NCBI GenBank assembly: GCA_003445095.1 | Contig: DLVS01000137.1 | Coordinates: 1 to 34,976 of the forward strand | DNA length: 34,976 bases | Origin: Verrucomicrobiales bacterium | GTDB taxonomy: Bacteria; Verrucomicrobiota; Verrucomicrobiia; Limisphaerales; UBA9464 | Reading direction: 5' to 3' | In this document: piece after piece, positions 1 to 6,949 of the stretch | Layout of the letters: every line of letters begins with the position of its first letter | Position numbering within the stretch: position 1 is the stretch's first letter | The notes under the pieces: generated by a model | Told to the model about the DNA's origin: nothing | The model's input: only the letters and a program-made list of their open reading frames with translations | Databases searched by the model: none | Made by a program: the position numbers and the translations under genes

Positions 1-29
1 TCATGGTCACGATTCACCTCCGGCTTATC

Positions 30-142
30 GTAGTCGCGGAGGGAACGACGCGCACTTTCCTGTCGCGCCACGAACCCAGTAGGTACCCCCGGCGTATCCA
101 CACGCGTCGCGTTGGTCAGCGCCTCCTCCCGTCGGCGGCTAC
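30..142. repeat. Family 2 repeat, single unit
   Basis: This 113 bp unit begins GTAGTCGCGGAGGGAACGAC and ends GTCGGCGGCTAC. It is preceded at 1-25 by a family 1 3' end fragment (TCATGGTCACGATTCACCTC). The same family 1/family 2 neighbourhood occurs at 29108-29250. The rest of the upstream region to 241 shows no gene; the promoter of the binding-protein gene must lie here or in the repeat. Confidence 0.75.
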
Positions 143-241
143 GAAGCCCGCGTCCCGATTTGCGGTTAATCTGGTGAGCTTACGCGTTCACCGCTCGCCT
201 TCTCCGCCCGGCCCGGTGTTCAATTGGCGCATTCCAACGTT

Positions 242-1261
242 ATGCGTTCACTCCTCGTACTCTTCACTACCCTCGGCATCTTGCTCGCGGTCGGCTGCAA
301 GGAGGCCGATTCTGATTCGCCATCCAACCCCTCAAATGCCCACGAGGGAGGGAAAACACTTACGGTCGCCCTCATGCCCAAGTCCAAGGGCAACGCGTAT
401 TTCGTTTCGTGTAGGAAGGGCGCGGATGCCGCAGCCAAAGACTTGGGCGTCGAATTGATCTTTGACGGACCGGTCAATCCCGATCCGGCCAAGCAAAACG
501 AAATCGTCGAGAATTGGATCACGCTCGGCGTCGATGTCATGGCAGTGGCGTGTGAGAACAAAGACGGCATCTCCACCGCCTTGAGAAAGGCGCGCGCCAA
601 AGGCATCAAGGTCATCACCTACGATTCGGATGCGAGTCCCGATGCCCGTGATTTCTTCGTCAACCAGGCGACACCCGAAGGGATTGGCAACACGCTCATG
701 GATGAGGCGGCGCGACTGACCGGTGGCTCGGGTGAGTTCGCCATTATCACCGCGTCGCTCACCGCTCAAAACATGATTGAATGGCAGAAGTTCATCGAGG
801 CGCGACGGGGGGCCAAGTATCCCAACATGAAAATGGTGGCGCTGCGCCCCTGCGACGATTTGAAAGATAAAGCGCAATCCGAGGCGACGACGTTGTTGAG
901 CGCTCACCCGAACCTAAAACTCATCATGGCTATTTGTTCGCCGGCGGTTCCGGGCACGGCCGAAGCGGTGAAGCAGGCCGGCAAGAGCGGGCTGGTGAAG
1001 GTCATCGGCCTCGGGTTGCCCAGTGAGAATCGGCGCTACGTCAAAGACGGGACAACCGACGCCGTGATTCTCTGGAAAACGGAAGATTTGGGGTACCTGA
1101 CGGTCGAAGCCGCCGTGGCCTTGGCCAAAGGTGAGCTCAAGCCCGGCGCGACGTCTTTCCGCGGTGCCAAGCTCGGTGAATTCCGAATCGTGGGCGACAA
1201 CATCCTACTCGGGGAGCCATTCAAGTTCACTAAGGAGAACATCGATCAATTTGATTTCTGA
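242..1261 (+). CDS. Sugar ABC transporter substrate-binding lipoprotein (rhamnose/AI-2 type)
   Basis: This is a periplasmic binding protein of the sugar-binding, type 1 (RhaS/LsrB/RbsB-like) fold that would hand a sugar to an ABC importer. The ATG at 242 gives 339 residues beginning with a lipoprotein signal: a hydrophobic stretch and the lipobox LAVGC, so Cys19 would be lipidated. An in-frame TTG at 224 would place six extra residues before the signal and is less likely. The mature part starts with a beta strand, TVALMPKSKGNAYF, as in this family, followed by the usual two-lobed pattern (GVDVMAVAC, GIKVITYDSDA). Its stop overlaps the start of the L-rhamnose mutarotase gene by one base, so rhamnose or a related deoxysugar is the likely ligand (inference). 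No ATPase or permease gene lies downstream, so the membrane part must be encoded elsewhere. Confidence 0.85.
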   Translation: MRSLLVLFTTLGILLAVGCKEADSDSPSNPSNAHEGGKTLTVALMPKSKGNAYFVSCRKGADAAAKDLGVELIFDGPVNPDPAKQNEIVENWITLGVDVMAVACENKDGISTALRKARAKGIKVITYDSDASPDARDFFVNQATPEGIGNTLMDEAARLTGGSGEFAIITASLTAQNMIEWQKFIEARRGAKYPNMKMVALRPCDDLKDKAQSEATTLLSAHPNLKLIMAICSPAVPGTAEAVKQAGKSGLVKVIGLGLPSENRRYVKDGTTDAVILWKTEDLGYLTVEAAVALAKGELKPGATSFRGAKLGEFRIVGDNILLGEPFKFTKENIDQFDF

Positions 1262-1650
1262 TGATTCGCCAAGCGTTCGTAATGACGGTCAATCCTGGGG
1301 CTGAAGCCGAATACGCTCAGCGCCACAATCCCATCTGGCCCGAACTCGAGGCGGTGTTGCGTGCTCATGGAGTCGGGACCTATTCGATCTTTCTCCATCC
1401 CAAGACGCGTCAACTTTTCGCGTACGTGGAGTTCTCGAGCCAGGCGCAGTGGGACTCCGTTGGGAACACCGAAGTAGTTCGACGTTGGTGGCGGGATATG
1501 CGGGAGCTCATGCCAACTCACGCCGACAACTCTCCGGTCGCAGAACCCTTGACTGAAGTATTCTACCTGGGAGGCGAACGAGAAGAAAAATTAGCCTGCG
1601 CGAACGAATCACCAATGCGACCGCGGCGAGCGCGCTCCTCAGTCACCTGA
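1261..1650 (+). CDS. rhaM: L-rhamnose mutarotase
   Basis: RhaM interconverts the alpha and beta anomers of L-rhamnose so that the sugar can enter the isomerase pathway. The protein starts MIRQAFVMTVNPGAEAEY and keeps Tyr18 and His22, which match the active-site positions of the E. coli enzyme, plus the Trp pair in VRRWWRDM. The ATG at 1261 shares its A with the TGA stop of the binding-protein gene, which indicates translational coupling. The family is about 104 residues long; here the reading frame runs to 129, with a basic tail after YLGG (EREEKLACANES and onward) that is not part of the fold and runs 8 bp into the convergent folB gene. The tail may be read-through of a lost stop or a true extension. 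Confidence 0.9.
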   Translation: MIRQAFVMTVNPGAEAEYAQRHNPIWPELEAVLRAHGVGTYSIFLHPKTRQLFAYVEFSSQAQWDSVGNTEVVRRWWRDMRELMPTHADNSPVAEPLTEVFYLGGEREEKLACANESPMRPRRARSSVT

Positions 1651-2059
1651 GCCCCGCCGGAACGCCGCCGATCTTTTGCATCAACTGTTGCGCTGGCGTT
1701 GGACGTCGCGGAGTTCGATTTCGGTCGACCTTGACGGAAACGTACCTCGCGTCGGAAAAGACAAACTTCTTTACCTCCACTCGCACGCCTCGTGGTTTGA
1801 ATTCGGTCAGAATCATCTGCGCCAATTCGTCAGCCAGCGTTTCAATGAGTTTCCACTGCCGGCCGTTTCCAAACTCAATCAGCCGCCGGCGTACTGCGTC
1901 GTAGTTGATCGTCTGGGCAAGGTCATCCTTTTGCGCCGCCGCCGCGAAGTCGTGATCCATCTCAACCGTCAAAAGCAAGCGTTGCGGCTCGGCTCGTTCC
2001 GCCTCGGGAACTCCGACCCGAAGCTGGACCTCGAGGTCGCACAGCGTGATGGTATCCAT
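1643..2059 (-). CDS. folB: Dihydroneopterin aldolase
   Basis: FolB cleaves 7,8-dihydroneopterin to 6-hydroxymethyl-7,8-dihydropterin and glycolaldehyde in folate synthesis. From the ATG at 2059 (138 residues) the protein begins MDTITLCDLEVQLRVGV, the normal FolB start. It keeps a glutamate in VPEAERAE (Glu19 or Glu21), Tyr53 in INYDAV and Lys98 in VEVKKFVF, which correspond to the substrate-binding and catalytic positions of the family. An upstream in-frame start at 2155 would add 32 Arg-rich residues overlapping the previous gene and is rejected. The start lies one base after the stop of the HAD-NUDIX fusion gene, so the two are almost certainly co-transcribed. The last 15 to 20 residues exceed a typical FolB. 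Confidence 0.88.
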   Translation of the reverse strand: MDTITLCDLEVQLRVGVPEAERAEPQRLLLTVEMDHDFAAAAQKDDLAQTINYDAVRRRLIEFGNGRQWKLIETLADELAQMILTEFKPRGVRVEVKKFVFSDARYVSVKVDRNRTPRRPTPAQQLMQKIGGVPAGLR

Positions 2060-2060
2060 A

Positions 2061-3194
2061 TCAAACGATGGGAACGACGATAGTCGATCGGCCGGCCACC
2101 TCCGTCGAGCCCTTGGGCGGCGATTGACCGTGGCTGCGATGGCGTACCGCCTCAAGCAACACCTTAGTTGGCGTGTTTAGTGGAAGCTGGCGGGCTTCCA
2201 CGTCCGTGAGCCAGCGAAACTCCTGCGCCTCGGCGTTCAGTCGAACGATCTGAAATCCCGGAGCACAGCAAGTGAAGTTCAGCAGGATAAAGTGAGCGTC
2301 CTTGTAAAACTCGGGCGGTTGAATGGCGTCTTGCGCCAAGACAAATTCTAGCTTCGTCACCTCCAGGCCGGTTTCTTCCCGCAGTTCTCGTCGGAGCGCC
2401 GCTTCACTGGTTTCACCCCACTCGATTTTCCCGCCGGGAATGCCCCAAAGGTTTGACCATTTGTTGGTGCGCACGAGCAAGAATTGGCCCGCGTCGTTGA
2501 AGACCAAGGCGCCCACCGTGGGAATCGGATATCGCGGCGCCGAAGGGCCAGGTGCGGGCCGCAGGTGGAGTCCTTGCCGTTCCAACAGCAGCCGAAATTC
2601 GCCCAAGTGTTCGACGATCAAGTCGGGACTCGCTTCCCGCAATTGACTCAACGAATTGTAACCCGTCAGCACCGCCACGCTGTGGATGCCTCCATGTTTC
2701 GCCGTCTCGATATCATGCTGCATATCCCCGATAAACACCGTGGCTTCCGGATCGAGCAAGTTGTCCGCAATCAATTCCGCGATCCGGACCCGTTTATCTG
2801 CGACACCTGCGTACACTTTCTCGAAAAAGCCGCCGAGTCCGGTCGCCGTCGCTTGCGCAGCGAAGTGTTTCGGATGAACCGTGGTGAGCACAAACAAGCG
2901 CAACTCCTGCCCCGAGCAGAATTCGAGCAACTCGCGGGCGTGCGGCAGCGTGACCACCGAATCTTGGCACTCTAAGAACCGTGAATGAAACCAAACTTCC
3001 AGTTGCTCGAGCGGAACGTGCGGGACGAATTTTTCGTAGAAGCCGCGGTAGGGAAGTTGAAATTCCGCACGAAACTCTTCCAGCGTGAGCGGTGAAACGC
3101 CGGCGAGTCGGAAAACATGGTTACTCGCCTCCCACACCGCCGGCAGATCGTCCACCAGCGTGCCGGACCAGTCGAAGATCACGTTGCGAATCAC
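2061..3194 (-). CDS. HAD-family hydrolase fused to a NUDIX hydrolase
   Basis: Two enzymes are joined in one chain. Numbering below is from an alternative GTG start at 3314 (417 residues). The HAD half has motif I as FDWSGTLVD (nucleophile Asp48, with Ser50 where most phosphatases have the acid/base Asp), motif II near Thr144, Lys174, and motif IV as GDMQHD (Asp197, Asp201). The NUDIX half has a complete box from Gly295 (GKIEWGE) through REXXEEXG (Arg309 to Gly316). The first 40 residues from 3314 have no HAD character and run into a family 1 repeat, so the GTG at 3194, starting VIRNVIFDWSG, is preferred; neither start has a clear Shine-Dalgarno site. Adjacency to folB suggests that it dephosphorylates dihydroneopterin triphosphate (inference). 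A general nucleotide or sugar-phosphate hydrolase is the alternative. Confidence 0.85.
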   Translation of the reverse strand: MIRNVIFDWSGTLVDDLPAVWEASNHVFRLAGVSPLTLEEFRAEFQLPYRGFYEKFVPHVPLEQLEVWFHSRFLECQDSVVTLPHARELLEFCSGQELRLFVLTTVHPKHFAAQATATGLGGFFEKVYAGVADKRVRIAELIADNLLDPEATVFIGDMQHDIETAKHGGIHSVAVLTGYNSLSQLREASPDLIVEHLGEFRLLLERQGLHLRPAPGPSAPRYPIPTVGALVFNDAGQFLLVRTNKWSNLWGIPGGKIEWGETSEAALRRELREETGLEVTKLEFVLAQDAIQPPEFYKDAHFILLNFTCCAPGFQIVRLNAEAQEFRWLTDVEARQLPLNTPTKVLLEAVRHRSHGQSPPKGSTEVAGRSTIVVPIV

Positions 3195-3284
3195 GCGGCG
3201 AAGGGTATGGCGGCGCGGTGGAATGTCGAACGGCGAGTCAGTGAATTCAGCGAACGGATCGGCTTGAAATACGGCGCTGGAATC

Positions 3285-3452
3285 TATGAACGGTTCAAAC
3301 GGCAGGGCTGGCACGCTGCGCTGTCCCCGGCCGGGTCCAGCACCGGGCCGAACTTTCGCCGAGACGCGCCACCTTCTCCCCTCGCGCCGATGCGAAAGGC
3401 CGCGCTTCAGGCGCGGGGCGGCCGCGGCGCAACCGCCCTACCCGATTCATGG
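3285..3452. repeat. Family 1 MITE-like element, copy 1 (divergent)
   Basis: This 168 bp copy lies between the DapA-like gene and the HAD-NUDIX gene. It begins ATGAACGG and ends GATTCATGG, with inner arms GGCAGGGCTGG and, read on the other strand, GGGTAGGGCGG. The interior has the family hallmark GGCCGCGCTTCAGGCGCGGGGC, a GC-rich hairpin. The shared sequence continues past the terminal repeat as CCCGATTCACATTCGGC. It is the most diverged of the three full copies. Apart from it, the stretch 3195-3504 holds only short flanks with nothing recognised. Confidence 0.75.
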
Positions 3453-3504
3453 TCCCGATTCACATTCGGCTTTTTGGGGTCCAGCCCGCCCCAATTCCCG
3501 CTCG

Positions 3505-4578
3505 TTACCTCAGCCATTCGTCCAGGTGTTCGCGAACAAATTCGTCGTCATTCAAGTGCGGGTAGAGGCGGCAGACGCGGTCGATCTCCGACGCTTGTCC
3601 CGGCGAGAGGCGCTCATGGGGGTTCAGGCATTCGATTCCCGCCATGAGTCCTTGGCGGCGCAGGATTTCGTGAAGGCCTGGAATGCAACCGGCAAAGTTA
3701 TTCGCGGCGTCGAAGAGGGCAGCGTTCGCGTCAGTGATTTGCGCTGCCAACGTCAGATGCGCGCTGGGGATTGTGTCGCGCCCACGCAGCGAGCGGCAGT
3801 CATCGAGCAGCTCGACCGCCCGGCGCGCCCACACCGCCCACTGTCCAAGCAAGCCACCGACGATGCGAAGACGAGTGTCCCCAGATTCACTCGGAACGAC
3901 GAATCCCGTGAGCAAATCGAGCAGAATCTGATCGTCGTTTCCCGTGTACAAGGCGATGTCGTGGGCTCTGCCAGCCGCGACCACACCCCGGATCACGTCG
4001 AGCGTCTGGTATCGGTTGAAGGGCGCGATCTTAATTCCCACGACGTTCGGAATTTCCGCGAAACGCTCCCAAAACCTACGGGACAGCACACGTCCACCGA
4101 CGGCCGGCTGCAAATAGAATCCAAACAACGGCAAAACTTGCGCGACGTTCTCGCAATGAGTGACGAGTGCGGCTTCGCTTGAGTCACCCAGGGCGGCCAG
4201 GGACAGCAGTCCCGCGTGGTAGCCGATCTCTCGGGCATAACTCGCTTCGGTTACCGCCTGTGCAGTCAGCCCGCAAATTCCCGCAACCCTTACCGTTTGT
4301 CTTCCCGTGTGTTCGTCAGCGGCCGCGAACGTTTCCGCCGCGAGCTGAAGGACGGGTTCGTACAACCCCACGGTCGGTTCGCGGATAGCGAACTGAGTCG
4401 TGTGCACACCCACGGCGATTCCTCCCGTACCCGCTGCGTGATAGTAGCGGGAGAGCGCTCGCTGATGCCGTTCGTCGAGCCGGCGGGTCGAAGTGAGCGC
4501 GAGAGGATGGGCCGGAATCACGAGCCCCGCACGGAGTCGCTCGCGAACCCACGCCGGCGGCTGCGGAAACGAACTCAT
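3505..4578 (-). CDS. Dihydrodipicolinate synthase / N-acetylneuraminate lyase family protein
   Basis: This is a class I aldolase-fold protein of the DapA/NanA superfamily, which forms a Schiff base between a lysine and a keto acid. From the ATG at 4578 (357 residues) the presumed Schiff-base lysine is Lys183 in GIKIAPFN, with Tyr155 in FGFYLQP as the partner Tyr and GTGG at 50-53 where the substrate carboxylate loop normally lies. It is longer than DapA (about 290), so it is unlikely to be the lysine-pathway enzyme; a sugar-acid aldolase or dehydratase is more plausible. A GTG at 4596 would overlap the epimerase gene by 17 bp. The ATG at 4578 sits one base after the epimerase stop and is preferred. 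It is the last gene of the operon running down from 8383. Confidence 0.8.
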   Translation of the reverse strand: MSSFPQPPAWVRERLRAGLVIPAHPLALTSTRRLDERHQRALSRYYHAAGTGGIAVGVHTTQFAIREPTVGLYEPVLQLAAETFAAADEHTGRQTVRVAGICGLTAQAVTEASYAREIGYHAGLLSLAALGDSSEAALVTHCENVAQVLPLFGFYLQPAVGGRVLSRRFWERFAEIPNVVGIKIAPFNRYQTLDVIRGVVAAGRAHDIALYTGNDDQILLDLLTGFVVPSESGDTRLRIVGGLLGQWAVWARRAVELLDDCRSLRGRDTIPSAHLTLAAQITDANAALFDAANNFAGCIPGLHEILRRQGLMAGIECLNPHERLSPGQASEIDRVCRLYPHLNDDEFVREHLDEWLR

Positions 4579-4579
4579 G

Positions 4580-5611
4580 TCAGTATCGTCCGTCACGCAC
4601 TTCGAAGTGGGTGGGGCGATTCAAAGTGCGCCCACCCGACTTCACCCAATCCGCGGTCCATCGAATCAGGTGGTCGAGCGGCGTCCGCAACCCACCAAGT
4701 CGCGCCTCAAGTTTAGCGGGATTGCTGAGCAGAGCGGTCGAGGCTTCGTGACCGGTAAAGGCCACCTTTTTGCCGAGTTCGGCGGCCAGCCGCGTCGCTA
4801 CATCGCGAACGGAGAGAATTTCCGGGCAACAGAGGTTGAATGCCTCGGGGGGATGAGTTGCGAGCCCCAAGCAACGAAGGATTCGTTCACTGGCCTCGCC
4901 CTGCCAGACGCAATTGAAGCCACCATTCGCCACGTTCACCGGTTCACCCCGCCAGATGTTGCGCGCGATGTCCATCAACACACCGTAACGCAGTTCCACG
5001 GCATAGTTGAGTCGCACGATCGCGATGCGGGTTCCGTGTCGTCGGGCTGCATACTCGAACAACCGCTCACGGGCCACGGCTGCGTTCGCGTATTCACCGA
5101 GGGGAGTGAGAGCAAGGTCTTCGGTGGCGCCACGGGAATCCAAGGGAACCTGCGGGTACACGTTGCCGGTGGAGAGCGCGACCATTCGAGCCGAGGGATA
5201 ACGTGCCACCATGTGAACGGGAGCAAGGGTGTTGAGAGCCCAAGTCAGGCTTGGGTTTTCGGTGGTGCCGAATTTAAGTCCGACCAACGAAACGATGTTC
5301 TCGGAGTCTGGAAGTTGAGCCACGCTCGCCGGCTCCAATAGATCGACATGCCGCGTGCGGATACCCCGGTCGTCGAGGCGCGTGCGAACGATCGGATCGG
5401 AGAAGCGACTCGCGGCGACGACTTCCAGCGGATGCCCGGCCGCAGCGGCGGCGCGGTGGGCCAGCACCGCGACGGTCGCGCCCATTTTCCCGCCCGCGCC
5501 CAGGATTACTAATGGACTCGAAACACCACTGATAAACTCGATGAGCTCCGGGGTGGGCTCAGTGAGCACCCTCTCGAGTTCCTCTTCGTCGGTAATTCGT
5601 TCGAGGGGCAT
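4580..5611 (-). CDS. NAD-dependent epimerase/dehydratase family protein (atypical active site)
   Basis: This is an extended short-chain dehydrogenase with a Rossmann nucleotide-binding turn, VILGAGGKMG (Gly38 to Gly44), preceded by an unusual acidic N-terminal region of about 30 residues. The active-site segment reads STGNVY then GEYANAAVARER: Tyr174 is present, but the lysine of the YxxxK signature is replaced by Ala178. The C-terminal part (EAFNLCCPEILSVRDVA) resembles the substrate domain of sugar epimerases. It lies 13 bp after the PQQ-protein gene and one base before the aldolase-family gene, so the three are likely one transcript. It may act on the sugar or sugar acid used by its neighbour, or bind NAD without normal catalysis. 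Confidence 0.8.
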   Translation of the reverse strand: MPLERITDEEELERVLTEPTPELIEFISGVSSPLVILGAGGKMGATVAVLAHRAAAAAGHPLEVVAASRFSDPIVRTRLDDRGIRTRHVDLLEPASVAQLPDSENIVSLVGLKFGTTENPSLTWALNTLAPVHMVARYPSARMVALSTGNVYPQVPLDSRGATEDLALTPLGEYANAAVARERLFEYAARRHGTRIAIVRLNYAVELRYGVLMDIARNIWRGEPVNVANGGFNCVWQGEASERILRCLGLATHPPEAFNLCCPEILSVRDVATRLAAELGKKVAFTGHEASTALLSNPAKLEARLGGLRTPLDHLIRWTADWVKSGGRTLNRPTHFEVRDGRY

Positions 5612-5624
5612 GCTTGAAGCCCCA

Positions 5625-6872
5625 CTAGTTCCCCTTGACGTCGTAACTAAACAGCAGCTCCTGGTCTCGCAGATAAAGCCGCCCGTTCACCACCACCGGA
5701 TGCGGCCAGATGCGCCCTTGGGGATTTCGTCTTTCGCTTTGCGGCGACAGTTTGAAGCGTCCCTTTTCACTCCAGCCCGAAGGCGAGGCGACCACCAATG
5801 CGACCTCACCACTCCCTTCATCGAGGCAATACAACATTCCGTCGGCGAAGTGAATGGCCCCCTTCCCCAGGCTTTTGTTCGCCCAGATCTCTTTGCCGGT
5901 CTTGAAGTCTTGGCAGACCCATCCGGGCCCATCGCTGTAGCCATACAGATGATCGCCCACGCGAACGACCCCGCCGTGATGGTTTTTCATCACTTTGTTC
6001 TCATACACCGTTTCGACGGTCTTGCCGGCCCCCAGCCGCACGGCCTTGCATCCGACTCCGTAACCCGCCGTTACGTAAACAATTCCGTCGTGCTGAATGG
6101 GCGTTGGAATGACCGCAACCTTACCGGGAAAGTCAGACTTCCAAATCAGTTTGCCGGTCGCAGGGTCGAGTCCAAAAAACTTTTCCATCACCAACTGCAC
6201 CACCTGCGGTTGACCGGAACGCTCGACCAGAATCGGCGACGAGTACTGTGCATTGTCTTTCAATTCCTCGCTGCGCCACAGCACTTCGCCGGTCAGTTTG
6301 TTCAACGCCGCCATCGTCCCTTTCGAGCCGCCGGGTGTGCAAAAGATCCGGTCGCCGGCGACCAAGGGTGATTCGGTGTAACCCCAATCTTGGAGTTGAC
6401 CGCCCAGGTCCTTCACCAGCGACTTCTGCCAACGAATCTTGCCGTCTGCGATAGCCGCACACACCAGCAGTCCATTTCCTCCCAGAGCGTAAACTCGATC
6501 TCCGTCCACAGTAGGAGTCATGCGCGGGCCATCACCCCAACCGTTGGTATACTTCGGGCCAATTGGCGTGGACCAAAGTTGCTGGCCAGATTTGGCGTCG
6601 ACCGCGATAAGAAACTCCGTGTCGCCGCGCAAGCCCACGGTAAACAAACGATCTCCCGCCACCGAGTAACCGCCATAACCCAGTCCCGCGTCTTGAAAAA
6701 GCCAAACCCGTTTGGGCCCGTCCTTCGGCCATTCCTTCAACAAGCCGGTGTCGGGCGAGTGATCTTCTCGACCCGGCCCACGCCATTGAAGCCAATCGGC
6801 AGCGACGATCGGTGGGTGGAGGAACAGCACGAGTCCAAGCAAAGCGACACTCGATTGCGCGAGAACCTTCAT
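5625..6872 (-). CDS. Secreted PQQ-binding-like beta-propeller protein
   Basis: This is an exported propeller protein of the quinoprotein/BamB-like type. The ATG at 6872 gives 415 residues starting with a Sec signal (MKVLAQSSVALLGLVLF, cleavage near IVAADW). A TTG at 6890 would add six residues before the signal and is less likely. After the signal comes DWLQWRGPGREDHSPDTG, the opening found on a large group of verrucomicrobial and planctomycete propeller proteins. Repeated blade motifs follow: LIAVDAKSGQQLW, ALNKLTGEVLWRS, GLDPATGKLIWKS and CQDFKTGKEIW. Whether it binds PQQ or is only structural cannot be told. It lies 77 bp downstream of the unknown gene at 6950 and 13 bp upstream of the epimerase gene. 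Confidence 0.85.
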   Translation of the reverse strand: MKVLAQSSVALLGLVLFLHPPIVAADWLQWRGPGREDHSPDTGLLKEWPKDGPKRVWLFQDAGLGYGGYSVAGDRLFTVGLRGDTEFLIAVDAKSGQQLWSTPIGPKYTNGWGDGPRMTPTVDGDRVYALGGNGLLVCAAIADGKIRWQKSLVKDLGGQLQDWGYTESPLVAGDRIFCTPGGSKGTMAALNKLTGEVLWRSEELKDNAQYSSPILVERSGQPQVVQLVMEKFFGLDPATGKLIWKSDFPGKVAVIPTPIQHDGIVYVTAGYGVGCKAVRLGAGKTVETVYENKVMKNHHGGVVRVGDHLYGYSDGPGWVCQDFKTGKEIWANKSLGKGAIHFADGMLYCLDEGSGEVALVVASPSGWSEKGRFKLSPQSERRNPQGRIWPHPVVVNGRLYLRDQELLFSYDVKGN

Positions 6873-6949
6873 GACCGGGGAACGATCCAATCAATCCGGC
6901 CAACGTCGAGCCAGTTCGCACGAAAATTCCTCGGAAAATTGACCACGGA

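Noticed and set aside
332..907. Long minus-strand frame opposite the binding-protein gene
   Set aside because: Shadow of a strongly supported plus-strand gene; no motif.
3286..4182. Plus-strand frame of 298 codons
   Set aside because: It begins in a family 1 repeat and is antisense to the DapA-like gene, which has clear catalytic residues.
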